Shown here piece after piece: positions 57,435 to 64,000 of a DNA stretch of 64,000 nt (position 1 is its first letter; the number at the start of each line of letters is the position of its first letter). Below the pieces are notes generated by a model, which saw only the letters and a list, made by a program, of their open reading frames with translations, had not been told where the DNA came from and searched no databases. This stretch comes from Bacillus sp. NTK074B. GTDB taxonomy: Bacteria > Bacillota > Bacilli > Bacillales > Bacillaceae_B. Made by a program: the position numbers and the translations under genes. The DNA lies in assembly GCF_017303375.1 (NCBI RefSeq), contig NZ_JAFKOH010000006.1, forward strand, positions 231,658 to 295,657, given 5' to 3'.

Positions 57435-58288
57435 CCTCCCACCACCTTCGTTTTCATTTTTTTAACCAGTTCCTCGAGCAAAAACAGAGGGATGAACATC
57501 AGGATTACACTCATGGTGGCAATTTGGTATGTCGGATGGTTGATGACGAACCAGGTAAGGCCATATGTATTAAAAAGAATCTCCAGCATGATCAAGTTAG
57601 AGAGCATAAACGAAATGATCATCTTCGAGTGATTGATCAAACTGACCACGCTGTTGCGGAACACATGAATCATCAGCACCCGCAATACAGACAGCCCCTT
57701 CCCTGTCGCAAGCTCCACGTAGGGCTTCATCAATTCTTCTTCGAATATGAGCATCAGCGTCCTGTAGAGGAAGATGGTCGGCAAAATACTGTACGTTAGA
57801 AGCGGAAGGGCATACGGCCGTTCTGCACCACCCACCACTTCGAAAACCAATATCCCGGTTTTTTTAAATAAAAACACAAAGAACATTTGGGCGAGCACGA
57901 TGACAAATACATCCGGGATCGACTCCAGAATCGCCGAACTCCGGATTAACACCATCCTTTTTTTCAATGAAAGCTGAAACGTAATCAGAATCAATAGGAA
58001 GGCGAGGCCCAATGATAAAAGAAAACCGAGGAACAGAATGGAGAGTGTGTAAAAATAAAACTCTAAGAAACCGGGAAATACATCATACTTTGCATTAGCC
58101 ATGAGCGACTCGGCCTGGAAGGTCATTGATGCAGGATGAATGAGGGCATCGATCAGATGGATGAAGTTCTTCCAAAAGGATGCGAGGCTTAAATGGATTC
58201 CGTTTTGGAAGAGGCTGATGAATGCTCCGAGGGTAATGATGGTCAGGATAATGGATAAAATGCGTATCATGTTTCTCACTGTGATCAC
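57431..58288 (-). CDS. OppB/DppB-like ABC permease (pair 1)
   Basis: 285 residues with six helices and the coupling segment PYVELATGKGLSVLRVLMIH (about 190-210). Partner of the 56418 permease. Together they would form the membrane channel of an oligopeptide/nickel-type importer. Confidence 0.8.
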   Translation of the reverse strand: MITVRNMIRILSIILTIITLGAFISLFQNGIHLSLASFWKNFIHLIDALIHPASMTFQAESLMANAKYDVFPGFLEFYFYTLSILFLGFLLSLGLAFLLILITFQLSLKKRMVLIRSSAILESIPDVFVIVLAQMFFVFLFKKTGILVFEVVGGAERPYALPLLTYSILPTIFLYRTLMLIFEEELMKPYVELATGKGLSVLRVLMIHVFRNSVVSLINHSKMIISFMLSNLIMLEILFNTYGLTWFVINHPTYQIATMSVILMFIPLFLLEELVKKMKTKVVGG

Positions 58289-58326
58289 TCCTTTTAAAAA
58301 GGGAGTCAGCTCACCACAGACCCCTA

Positions 58327-59253
58327 TTATTGAAACTGCTCATTAAACCATGCCGAAGTGACCCCATTCAGCTCCTGCTGTTTGTTCATAAGACCATGGT
58401 CTCCATCCGGAATGAGTTCGAATGTCGTATTTTCATTTTCTTTTTTTAATCCATCATAAAAGCTCTTAACAGGATTCCAATCAATATGACGATCCGCGTC
58501 CCCTTGAACAATCAGAACCGGGACATCGATTTTCCCAACATCGATGGATTCTTCTTTCGTTTGCTCTGAGTTTGGATCATAATCGCCATATGCTTCTTGA
58601 AACATCTCCAGAAAACCGATGTCTTTAGCGGGATTATCCTTCAGCCACGGATAAACAAAATCAAGGCCGACGTACGGGCTTACCGCTACAACGTCCGCCA
58701 TATCATCCCGGATGGTCGCGAGTTTCAGTCCGACTCCGCCGCCAAGGGATGTTCCGGATACAAACACTTTTCCTGTGCTCTTTCTCTTTTCATTCCCCTC
58801 AAGATACGCCGTTAATGCATCAATGGCATGGCTCGTGTCCAGAGTGGCTCCATATAATCCGGGAACGGTCCCAGCGCTCTCCCCGTATCCTCTGTATAAA
58901 GGGACAAGTCCGATCAAGCCGGGAGAAGAGGAATAGAGAAGCATGCTTTCATCAAAGGTCAGCCCCAACATATCTGGTACATGAGACATATCTTTAGGTG
59001 CCGGAAAACCTCCGTGCAACACTAGATTTAGATTATACGCTCCTGCTTTCTTCGGTAGCGACACGTAGGCCACGGCTTTTTCCCCTTCGCTCATGTATGT
59101 CATTTTATACGATTCCAAAGAGGGATCCAGCCCCTCCACCTGCACCGGATCGAATGAGATGACTTGATCCGCGTCCGTTTTCTCTTTCTCACCGGTACAA
59201 GCGGTCATGAAGAGACATAAGATAAATAGAATGATAGCCTTTGAAAATTTCAT
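58327..59253 (-). CDS. lipoprotein alpha/beta hydrolase
   Basis: 308 residues with a lipobox MTAC (Cys about 19), then an alpha/beta hydrolase fold: LVLHGGFPAPKDM (oxyanion), the nucleophile elbow VSGTSLGGGVG (Ser about 165), PVLIVQGDADRHIDW and the catalytic His in PDGDHGLMNK. Resembles dienelactone-type peptidase/esterase S9-like proteins. Extracellular, membrane-anchored. Sits between the two permease pairs in the same direction. Start at 59253 behind GGGGGA. Confidence 0.85.
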   Translation of the reverse strand: MKFSKAIILFILCLFMTACTGEKEKTDADQVISFDPVQVEGLDPSLESYKMTYMSEGEKAVAYVSLPKKAGAYNLNLVLHGGFPAPKDMSHVPDMLGLTFDESMLLYSSSPGLIGLVPLYRGYGESAGTVPGLYGATLDTSHAIDALTAYLEGNEKRKSTGKVFVSGTSLGGGVGLKLATIRDDMADVVAVSPYVGLDFVYPWLKDNPAKDIGFLEMFQEAYGDYDPNSEQTKEESIDVGKIDVPVLIVQGDADRHIDWNPVKSFYDGLKKENENTTFELIPDGDHGLMNKQQELNGVTSAWFNEQFQ

Positions 59254-59273
59254 GATATCCCCCTTATTGTGGA

Positions 59274-60284
59274 TCACAGGCCCTTATCGATAAATACAAA
59301 ATCACTCTCACCCAACAACCTTTCGCCCTTCTCAGAAGAAGACTCGATTCTTCCGGCCCCCGCCTTCACCTCATCCGCCTCCAACAACCCTTCAAGGCCT
59401 CTTGCAATCCCCGTCAAGGCAAGGATCGTCAAGGCAAAGAAGGTCATGGGGATGATAAAAATCCACCAGGCATTGGTCAACTCCACAAAGCTCATGGACA
59501 TGATACTCGCCCACTCCTGGACGAAGGGTTTTGGCGGATCACAGGCCGGGCCGTAGCAGACATCGGTTCCTCCGAAGAACAAGTCGAAGAATCCCAGATG
59601 CGCGATGATGAGGAGGACTTGTATCGTGATCTTCGGAAAAACGATGAACAGGCGCAGCTTCAAGTGAGGCAGGACATGCTTCCGGAACAGGAAGAACCGG
59701 CTTCCCCCGAGTACCCGTGCGCTCGTAACGAACTCTTTATCGAGAATCTCGCGGGTTTCATTGGATAATAGAATCGCCGTCGTCGGTGCCGTGATCACGG
59801 CCAGGGTAAGGGACTGCCAGACGACCCGCTCTATGAAACTCGTTTCAAACCCCTGTGGAGGTTCCCACAGTAAAGGATATAAGATATTAAAGGCGATGAT
59901 CGATTGCGGGATGAAGTAAAAGGACGTGAAGACCGACTGCGTCCACTTTTTCGCCCGCGATCCGGTGAATCCTCCCGCAACCCCGATGACAAAGGAAAGC
60001 ACGAAGCTGAGAAGGGAAATGATGATGGCTGCACCAATCGTATACTGCGCCCCTTCCAACACTTTGTAGAACAGGTTGTCCCCTTCCCGATCCGTTCCGA
60101 ACGGAAAATCTGCTGAAGGCGGAAACGGCGCATCGCCGATGATTCTGCCTTCATCGTCATACTGGACGAACGTATTCGGGATTTCCCCGTCGGTCACATT
60201 GAAGATCAGACTCCATCCGACCAACACGACAATGAATAGTAAACAGAAGGCGATCGTAAAATGATGTCGATTCCACATTTTCAT
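59274..60284 (-). CDS. OppC/DppC-like ABC permease (pair 2)
   Basis: 336 residues, same layout as the 56418 gene: PPSADFPFGTDREGDNLFYK in the extracellular loop, then EFVTSARVLGGSRFFLFRKH (coupling loop). Only moderately similar to pair 1, so the duplication is old or the pairs were acquired separately. Overlaps the 60281 gene by four bases. Confidence 0.8.
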   Translation of the reverse strand: MKMWNRHHFTIAFCLLFIVVLVGWSLIFNVTDGEIPNTFVQYDDEGRIIGDAPFPPSADFPFGTDREGDNLFYKVLEGAQYTIGAAIIISLLSFVLSFVIGVAGGFTGSRAKKWTQSVFTSFYFIPQSIIAFNILYPLLWEPPQGFETSFIERVVWQSLTLAVITAPTTAILLSNETREILDKEFVTSARVLGGSRFFLFRKHVLPHLKLRLFIVFPKITIQVLLIIAHLGFFDLFFGGTDVCYGPACDPPKPFVQEWASIMSMSFVELTNAWWIFIIPMTFFALTILALTGIARGLEGLLEADEVKAGAGRIESSSEKGERLLGESDFVFIDKGL

Positions 60285-61138
60285 AGACTCATCTCCCTGC
60301 CTATTTTTCTCGAAATCATAAACTGCATGACTTTCAAAAGAAGAAATAACGGGACAAACAGCATGATCGAAGTGATGGCAAAGATCGCCGGTGTATTATA
60401 GGAAAACAAGAACGATGTGACCCCGAACACATTGAATAGATACTCCAGGATCAATAGATTCGACAGCATCATCCAGACGATCTGTTTGCCGTGGTACGTC
60501 AAACTGACCAGGACATTCCGCATCATATGGATGAACATGATCCTGAATTTACCGAGCCCCTTCCCCTTCGCAAGCTCCACATACGGGAGTCCCTCTTCCT
60601 CATGCAAAAAAGACACCATCGACCCGAGAAAAAAGAACGTCGGAAGGATCGCGAGCGTGATTGCCGGAAACAGGATGACCTGATTTTCCCCCAGTGATGC
60701 AATGTCAATGACGAGAATGCCGGTTTGCTTGAAAAACCAGATGACGAGCATCTGCAGAATCCCGATGATAAAAATATCAGGCAGGGACGCGAGATAAAAC
60801 GAGACTCCCTCAATCCCTTTTCGAATCGTTTTCCCTACTGAGAAATAGAGGATCATCAGAAGGATCGAACTCCCAAGCGCCATCCCCAGTGCCAGGAAAA
60901 AGATTCTTGCACTGCTCAGAAAGGCTTTAAGGATGATGGGAAATAACGGGCGTTCGACATCCGAGGTGGGATTGGTGTAGACAAGCTTATGAGGTTCGAC
61001 CAATTCCCTGCAAAGCGTGATGAACTCCTGCCCATAGGTGACGAGTGAAAACGCCTGATGTTTGAAGAGGCCGGATGTCGCACTGACAAGGATGATCCCT
61101 ACGATAATAAGAATGGCTTCCAGACCGGATTTTTTCAT
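60281..61138 (-). CDS. OppB/DppB-like ABC permease (pair 2)
   Basis: 285 residues, homologous in order and length to the 57431 gene, with PYVELAKGKGLGKFRIMFIH in the coupling position. First gene of the operon. No ribosomal or regulatory gene is linked. Confidence 0.8.
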   Translation of the reverse strand: MKKSGLEAILIIVGIILVSATSGLFKHQAFSLVTYGQEFITLCRELVEPHKLVYTNPTSDVERPLFPIILKAFLSSARIFFLALGMALGSSILLMILYFSVGKTIRKGIEGVSFYLASLPDIFIIGILQMLVIWFFKQTGILVIDIASLGENQVILFPAITLAILPTFFFLGSMVSFLHEEEGLPYVELAKGKGLGKFRIMFIHMMRNVLVSLTYHGKQIVWMMLSNLLILEYLFNVFGVTSFLFSYNTPAIFAITSIMLFVPLFLLLKVMQFMISRKIGREMSL

Positions 61139-61210
61139 TATGTACCCCTTTTTTCTTTCTAATAATTACCAGTATACTAGAGTTGAAAATTCTGTCAATT
61201 ATACCCACAC

Positions 61211-61290
61211 TGTAGCAGGGTTTGGAGTAATATCATGGGAGATTAGAAAAAATCATGTAGGTTTCTACAGAATCAAGGGAAAAGGGTAAG
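61211..61290 (+). repeat. degenerate phased array F
   Basis: Core C positions 61234, 61254 and 61274 (spacing 20, 20) in TATCATGGGAG, AATCATGTAGG and AATCAAGGGA; a faint fourth unit (TGTAGCAGGGTTT) is 20 bases before the first. No closing element is found at 61287. A decayed copy. Confidence 0.55.
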
Positions 61291-61426
61291 AACTCCTCCA
61301 GATTGTCAAAACTGTGGTAGAATGGCCTGAACAACCAGGTATCCTATCCAGGTCTTGTCATCCCGAAGGATTTCAGTTGAACTGCCGCGATCATTTATCT
61401 CCCGGTCAGTAACAGCACACAAACAG

Positions 61427-61460
61427 AAAATGGTCAGGGCGTATAGCCTTTGACCATTCT
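61427..61460 (-). terminator. terminator of the 61434 gene
   Basis: AATGGTCA-A-AGGC TATAC GCC-C-TGACCATT stem, then TTCTGTTTG on the minus strand; it includes the stop codon. Confidence 0.7.
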
Positions 61461-61679
61461 TTTATGAACCACCTGAATTTTCCACCGTCCATATTTTTCC
61501 TTTTCAAGCACCTTTACCTGCTGCTTTAAATCTGACAATTCTTTTTTCAATTCCGCGTTCTCGTATCGCCTTCTCTTCTTAGATACCTTCCACAATGAAT
61601 AGAGTCCCCAATAAGCGATGAGAAACGATAATCCCAGAATGAACAACACAATTAGAATTCCAACTGCCGTTTCTAACAA
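61434..61679 (-). CDS. small protein with one membrane helix and a coiled coil
   Basis: About 81 residues: LLETAVGILIVLFILGLSFL at the N terminus (membrane helix), then a Lys/Glu-rich coiled coil (SDLKQQVKVLEKEKYGRWKI). TTG at 61679 sits six bases after AAGGAAGG; a GTG at 61703 would add eight residues but has no site. Function unknown. Confidence 0.55.
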   Translation of the reverse strand: MLETAVGILIVLFILGLSFLIAYWGLYSLWKVSKKRRRYENAELKKELSDLKQQVKVLEKEKYGRWKIQVVHKRMVKGYTP

Positions 61680-61800
61680 AATGGACCTTCCTTTCTTCCA
61701 CACTATACTTGAAACGAATGAATGACCATCGGTGGGTATTCATACTATCCCACCCTATCCACATATGTTATAATTATCCAAAATTAAAAGGAGTGTTTCC

Positions 61801-61968
61801 ATGTCCAATGATATCTTTTTTAGCATTATCCCGTTGTTGACGCTATTGATTTATTTGGCACCCGTGGTATTCATCATTTGGTTCCTCTTGAGGTTCTTAA
61901 AAATCCAGACTGAAAAAAACGAAATTCTGCGCTCCATCGACAAAAAGCTGAATAAGCTGGGGAACTAG
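61801..61968 (+). CDS. small membrane protein with one or two helices
   Basis: 55 residues: MSNDIFFSIIPLLTLLIYLA, then PVVFIIWFLLRFLKIQTEKN and a charged coiled-coil tail (EILRSIDKKLNKLGN). AAGGAG precedes the ATG; an extended -10 (TGT-TATAAT) lies at 61765-61773. Function unknown. Overlaid by a spurious minus-strand frame. Confidence 0.65.
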   Translation: MSNDIFFSIIPLLTLLIYLAPVVFIIWFLLRFLKIQTEKNEILRSIDKKLNKLGN

Positions 61969-62165
61969 GGGTGGAAAGGGTGTAATCCCGCGCCCTTTCG
62001 TTTAGCTTCACGCTGTAAAAACTCATTCCTTTGGGAACCCGTTGATTTGGAATACTCCATTCGTGATCAGATGCCTCACTCAGTATTCGATAAAACCGTC
62101 TGTTCTGCAAGCCCCATTACTTCCCCGTTGAGCCGGGCGGACTTCGTGAAGCCGTGGCGTTTCCT

Positions 62166-62246
62166 TCACTTCTTTCGTAATGAATGCAGGAGAGACCCTG
62201 CCATGCTCGCCACTAGATCACCCACTGCCGTTAAAAGCGCCATCAT
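62166..62246 (-). CDS. 26-residue amphipathic peptide downstream of a 41-residue membrane peptide
   Basis: MMALLTAVGDLVASMAGSLL then HSLRKK. A hydrophobic helix with a basic tail. The ATG overlaps the upstream stop (ATGA), and AGGGAGG lies upstream of it within the previous gene. Looks like a real tiny cistron of the pore/toxin or membrane-peptide type, function unknown. Confidence 0.45.
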   Translation of the reverse strand: MMALLTAVGDLVASMAGSLLHSLRKK

Positions 62247-62368
62247 AAGCGATTCCCCCTCCCTTTCGCTTCATTCTCCAAATCCTCTGAGTACTTCGAC
62301 CAGAAACCGATTGCGCACCAGGAAATAATGGTGAAAAGGGGTACGAAGATGGCAACCAAGATTTTCAT
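62243..62368 (-). CDS. 41-residue single-helix membrane peptide
   Basis: MKILVAIFVPLFTIISWCAI, then GFWSKYSEDLENEAKGRGNR. GGAGG lies eight bases before the ATG. One helix with a short charged end. Coupled to the 26-residue ORF. Confidence 0.55.
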   Translation of the reverse strand: MKILVAIFVPLFTIISWCAIGFWSKYSEDLENEAKGRGNRL

Positions 62369-62387
62369 CAAACATTCCTCCTGGAAA

Positions 62388-62600
62388 CTAAAATGCTTCA
62401 TAACACTTCCTGCAATGCTGCCCGTTCATCTGACGCTGATTGGCCGCTCCGCATTTAGGACACTTGACGGTCACGGACTGCTGGTCGATCCCTTTACGGT
62501 TATGCATGTATTGATTGAGTGCTTTATTGGCAAGAACCACTGTGCCCACGATGGCACAACCAACGGCTGCCAATATGAGGATCAGAAAAATACCATCCAC
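62388..62600 (-). CDS. membrane-anchored zinc-ribbon protein
   Basis: About 70 residues: one helix (IFLILILAAVGCAIVGTVVL), then a zinc ribbon KCPKCGAANQRQMNGQHCRKC (four Cys). Start probably GTG at 62600 (AAAGGA nine bases upstream); an ATG at 62609 is too close to it. Function unknown. Confidence 0.6.
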   Translation of the reverse strand: MDGIFLILILAAVGCAIVGTVVLANKALNQYMHNRKGIDQQSVTVKCPKCGAANQRQMNGQHCRKCYEAF

Positions 62601-62665
62601 ACGAACCATTCCTTTCTGAATACTTCTTTCTTATATATACGAATGTAAATTGTAAAAAGTTTCAA

Positions 62666-62698
62666 AAAAAAGAACACTGACCCTATGGCCAGTGCCTG
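62666..62698 (-). terminator. terminator of the Dps gene
   Basis: CACTGGCC ATAG GGTCAGTG hairpin followed by TTCTTTTTTTT on the minus strand. Confidence 0.85.
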
Positions 62699-62702
62699 TT
62701 GT

Positions 62703-63143
62703 TCATCGTGTATTAAATGCGTTCAACATCCAGATATGCTGCTCAAGAGACGTCTTCAATCCGATAAATAAGTCTGCTGTCGGCTGATCCTGGGAATATT
62801 CCGCTTCTTCGATGATTTTTTTGGAATCATGGACGACCTGCTGGAAGTCTTTAATCAGGGAGTCAACCATTTCAATGGAAGTCTCTGTTCCATCAGATTC
62901 TTCAATGGTTGCCATCTCCAGATATTTTTTCATAGAAGCAATCGGTTTCCCTTTAATTGTGAGAATTCGTTCGGCAATCTCATCGATATAATTACCTGCT
63001 TCATTGTAGTACTCCTCGAATTTCTCATGAAGCGTAAAAAAATCCGGTCCCGTTACGTACCAATGATAATTGTGGAGCTTTGTATACAAAACGTTCCAGT
63101 TGGCCAATTGTTTATTAAGTGCTGTTACAAGTGCTTGATTCAT
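62703..63143 (-). CDS. mrgA: Dps/MrgA-family ferritin-like DNA-protection protein
   Basis: 146 residues. The ferroxidase motif HNYHWYVTGPDFFTLHEKFE, then EYY (about 24-46) has the His, Asp and Glu ligands shared between subunits; IWMLNAF near the end is the final helix. Stores iron and protects DNA from peroxide. Start at ATG 63143 (AAGGAGAG). A PerR/Fur-like box lies 48-62 bases upstream, so peroxide/iron control is likely. Confidence 0.9.
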   Translation of the reverse strand: MNQALVTALNKQLANWNVLYTKLHNYHWYVTGPDFFTLHEKFEEYYNEAGNYIDEIAERILTIKGKPIASMKKYLEMATIEESDGTETSIEMVDSLIKDFQQVVHDSKKIIEEAEYSQDQPTADLFIGLKTSLEQHIWMLNAFNTR

Positions 63144-63190
63144 ATGTAGTCTCTCCTTCGTTCTTGATGGTACATTGAGTATAGCCTTAT

Positions 63191-63205
63191 TTATAATTAT
63201 TATCA
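63191..63205. promoter_or_regulatory. PerR/Fur-like operator upstream of the Dps gene
   Basis: TTATAATTATTATCA: one mismatch from the PerR box TTATAATNATTATAA and one from the Fur box TGATAATNATTATCA, with the left half PerR-like and the right half Fur-like. Confidence 0.75.
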
Positions 63206-63270
63206 AGTAATAAAAATTACAAGATATTGCCTCTTTCTTATTTCCCTCAGATTTCAACTCTCTATGCAGT

Positions 63271-63302
63271 AAATAACCCGGCAGACGTTTCTGCTGGGTT
63301 CA
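63271..63302 (-). terminator. terminator of the VOC gene at 63310
   Basis: AACCC-A-GCAGA AACG TCTGC-C-GGGTT hairpin just after the stop. Confidence 0.75.
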
Positions 63303-63309
63303 TTTTTCA

Positions 63310-63699
63310 TTACACATTTTTTTGGTCCACATTCAGCTCTATCAAGTTCCCGTCCGGATCGGAACAGAATACTTGAGCAAATCCGCTTTTCGATTGGGGC
63401 TTCTCTAAAACCTCCACCCCGCTGTCCTTTAACCATTGAAGAGTATCATCGTAGCTCTCCACCCTTAGGGCAAAATGACCTTCCCGACTGGATAAATACT
63501 TATCCGAGCGGAGAGTCTGGGAAGACGGGTCCACGATTAGGTGAAGCTGCTGACCTTGTATGTCATACCATGCGCCAGGGAAATCAAAATCCGGCCTCTC
63601 GATTTCCTTCAGGCAAAGGGTCTTTCCGTAGAACGTTTTCGCTTTTTCAAGATCCGTCACATTTAGGCTTACGTGATGGAGGCTTTTGTATTTGATCAT
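63310..63699 (-). CDS. VOC-family (glyoxalase-fold) protein
   Basis: 129 residues: YKSLHHVSLNVTDLEKAKTF (metal His), YDIQGQQLHLIVD (metal ligand about 58), GHFALRVESYDDT and FCSDPDGNLIELNVD (metal Glu). All four VOC metal positions appear filled. Substrate unknown. Start at ATG 63699; a longer frame from 63717 has the same site. Different from the VOC protein at 13776. Confidence 0.8.
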   Translation of the reverse strand: MIKYKSLHHVSLNVTDLEKAKTFYGKTLCLKEIERPDFDFPGAWYDIQGQQLHLIVDPSSQTLRSDKYLSSREGHFALRVESYDDTLQWLKDSGVEVLEKPQSKSGFAQVFCSDPDGNLIELNVDQKNV

Positions 63700-63827
63700 T
63701 ATGGTCACTTCTTTCATTACAGTTACTCTTATTGTACAAAAGAAAAGGCTATTGAGCGAATCCTTGAGAAAAGGAAAAACGCTCTCTGCTGCCGAATACC
63801 CATAGAGGACTTTTGAATCATTTTAGT

Positions 63828-63938
63828 AGGCTGTTTTCGTAAACATTGTTGCTCCTGGATGTAGCGAGTGGCGGTTGATTGCAGCGAGTGGTGCTCGCTT
63901 TCCGCGGGGCTGGCGGTGAGCCTCCTCGAGGTCATAAG
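63828..63938. repeat. edge copy of a Bacillaceae intergenic repeat
   Basis: Plus strand reads TGTTTTCGTAAACATTGTTG, then TTGATTGCAGCGAGTGG, GCTCGCTTTCCGCGGGG and GAGCCTCCTCGAGG. This order (GGAGGCTCACC ... GCGGAAAGCGAGC ... CAATCAACC ... GAAAACA on the other strand) is that of an element seen in many copies in Bacillaceae genomes, known to me by pattern only. Here GAGTGG occurs twice, and the copy is separated from the window edge by a hairpin. Confidence 0.6.
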
Positions 63939-63947
63939 CTAAATGGC

Positions 63948-63974
63948 CCAAGAAGGCAAAAGAACGCCTTCTTA
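63948..63974. terminator. terminator-like hairpin at the right edge
   Basis: AAGAAGGC AAAAGAA CGCCTTCTT inverted repeat. It may belong to a gene outside the window. Confidence 0.5.
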
Positions 63975-64000
63975 GCCCATTCATCTTATGCTTGTCGGGG

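Noticed and set aside
61874..62110. 78-codon minus-strand frame
   Set aside because: Overlaps the well-supported 55-aa plus-strand gene at 61801 and lacks a ribosome site.
63729..63935. 68-codon minus-strand frame at the right edge
   Set aside because: It lies inside the intergenic repeat element and has no ribosome site.

Overview
The window reads as chromosome of an endospore-forming Bacillaceae of moderate GC (Bacillus/Rossellomorea-like). Evidence: strong GGAGG ribosome sites almost everywhere, a KinB-type sensor kinase, a RodA-type elongation protein, a frataxin-like Fra, a YunG-family protein, a thioredoxin-type ArsC, a Dps/MrgA gene with a PerR/Fur-like box, several ECF sigma/anti-sigma pairs, a small SASP-like gene behind a sigmaG-like promoter, and at the right edge a copy of an intergenic repeat I know from many Bacillaceae genomes. 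No rRNA, tRNA, CRISPR array, prophage or intact insertion sequence was seen. Most genes lie on the minus strand.

Layout. 0-10 kb: a second histidyl-tRNA synthetase behind what looks like a leader-peptide attenuator, then single-gene small-molecule enzymes (GNATs, PhzF, P-loop kinases, MBL hydrolase, cytidine-deaminase-like) and a KinB-like kinase. 10-20 kb: secreted PhoX-type phosphatase, an ECF-like sigma factor, a cluster of decayed genes (14.2-15.5 kb), RodA, a PdaC-like deacetylase. 20-31 kb: Fra, the arsRBC operon, an ECF sigma/anti-sigma pair, a NUDIX/phosphatase/YunG operon, two lipoproteins, a GyrI-like protein, an APH kinase, a SunI-like protein with small membrane proteins, two HIT proteins. 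31-38 kb: a BglG-type regulator that carries its own EIIA domain followed by ascorbate-type EIIB and EIIC, an ABC exporter and a GDSL hydrolase. 38-46 kb: APH kinase, an aac(3)-ABC ATPase deletion fusion, YfbR-like HD protein, an MFS transporter behind a leader with two tandem terminators, a SASP-like gene and a repeat-rich coiled-coil protein. 46-56 kb: small membrane proteins with several broken genes, another ECF pair, a 7TMR-DISM diguanylate cyclase, PepT. 56-64 kb: two OppB/OppC-like permease pairs around a lipoprotein hydrolase, tiny membrane ORFs, Dps, a VOC protein and the right-edge repeat.

Cross-cutting signals not explained by the gene list: (1) six intergenic arrays of a degenerate 20-21 bp unit (core AATCRTGCSGG), spaced at nearly two helical turns, five of which close with a GTCGA-type element exactly 13 bp after the last unit; (2) a promoter family, TTGnnn-N17-AATAAT with conserved TTTGA before and TGG after the -10, in front of seven unrelated genes; (3) two leader-peptide plus terminator arrangements, for hisS2 and for the MFS gene. 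Several loci hold single fresh lesions (one-base frameshifts, isolated nonsense codons), so either the strain carries many recent pseudogenes or some lesions are assembly errors. All family assignments are from motif recognition by eye; nothing was searched against a database.
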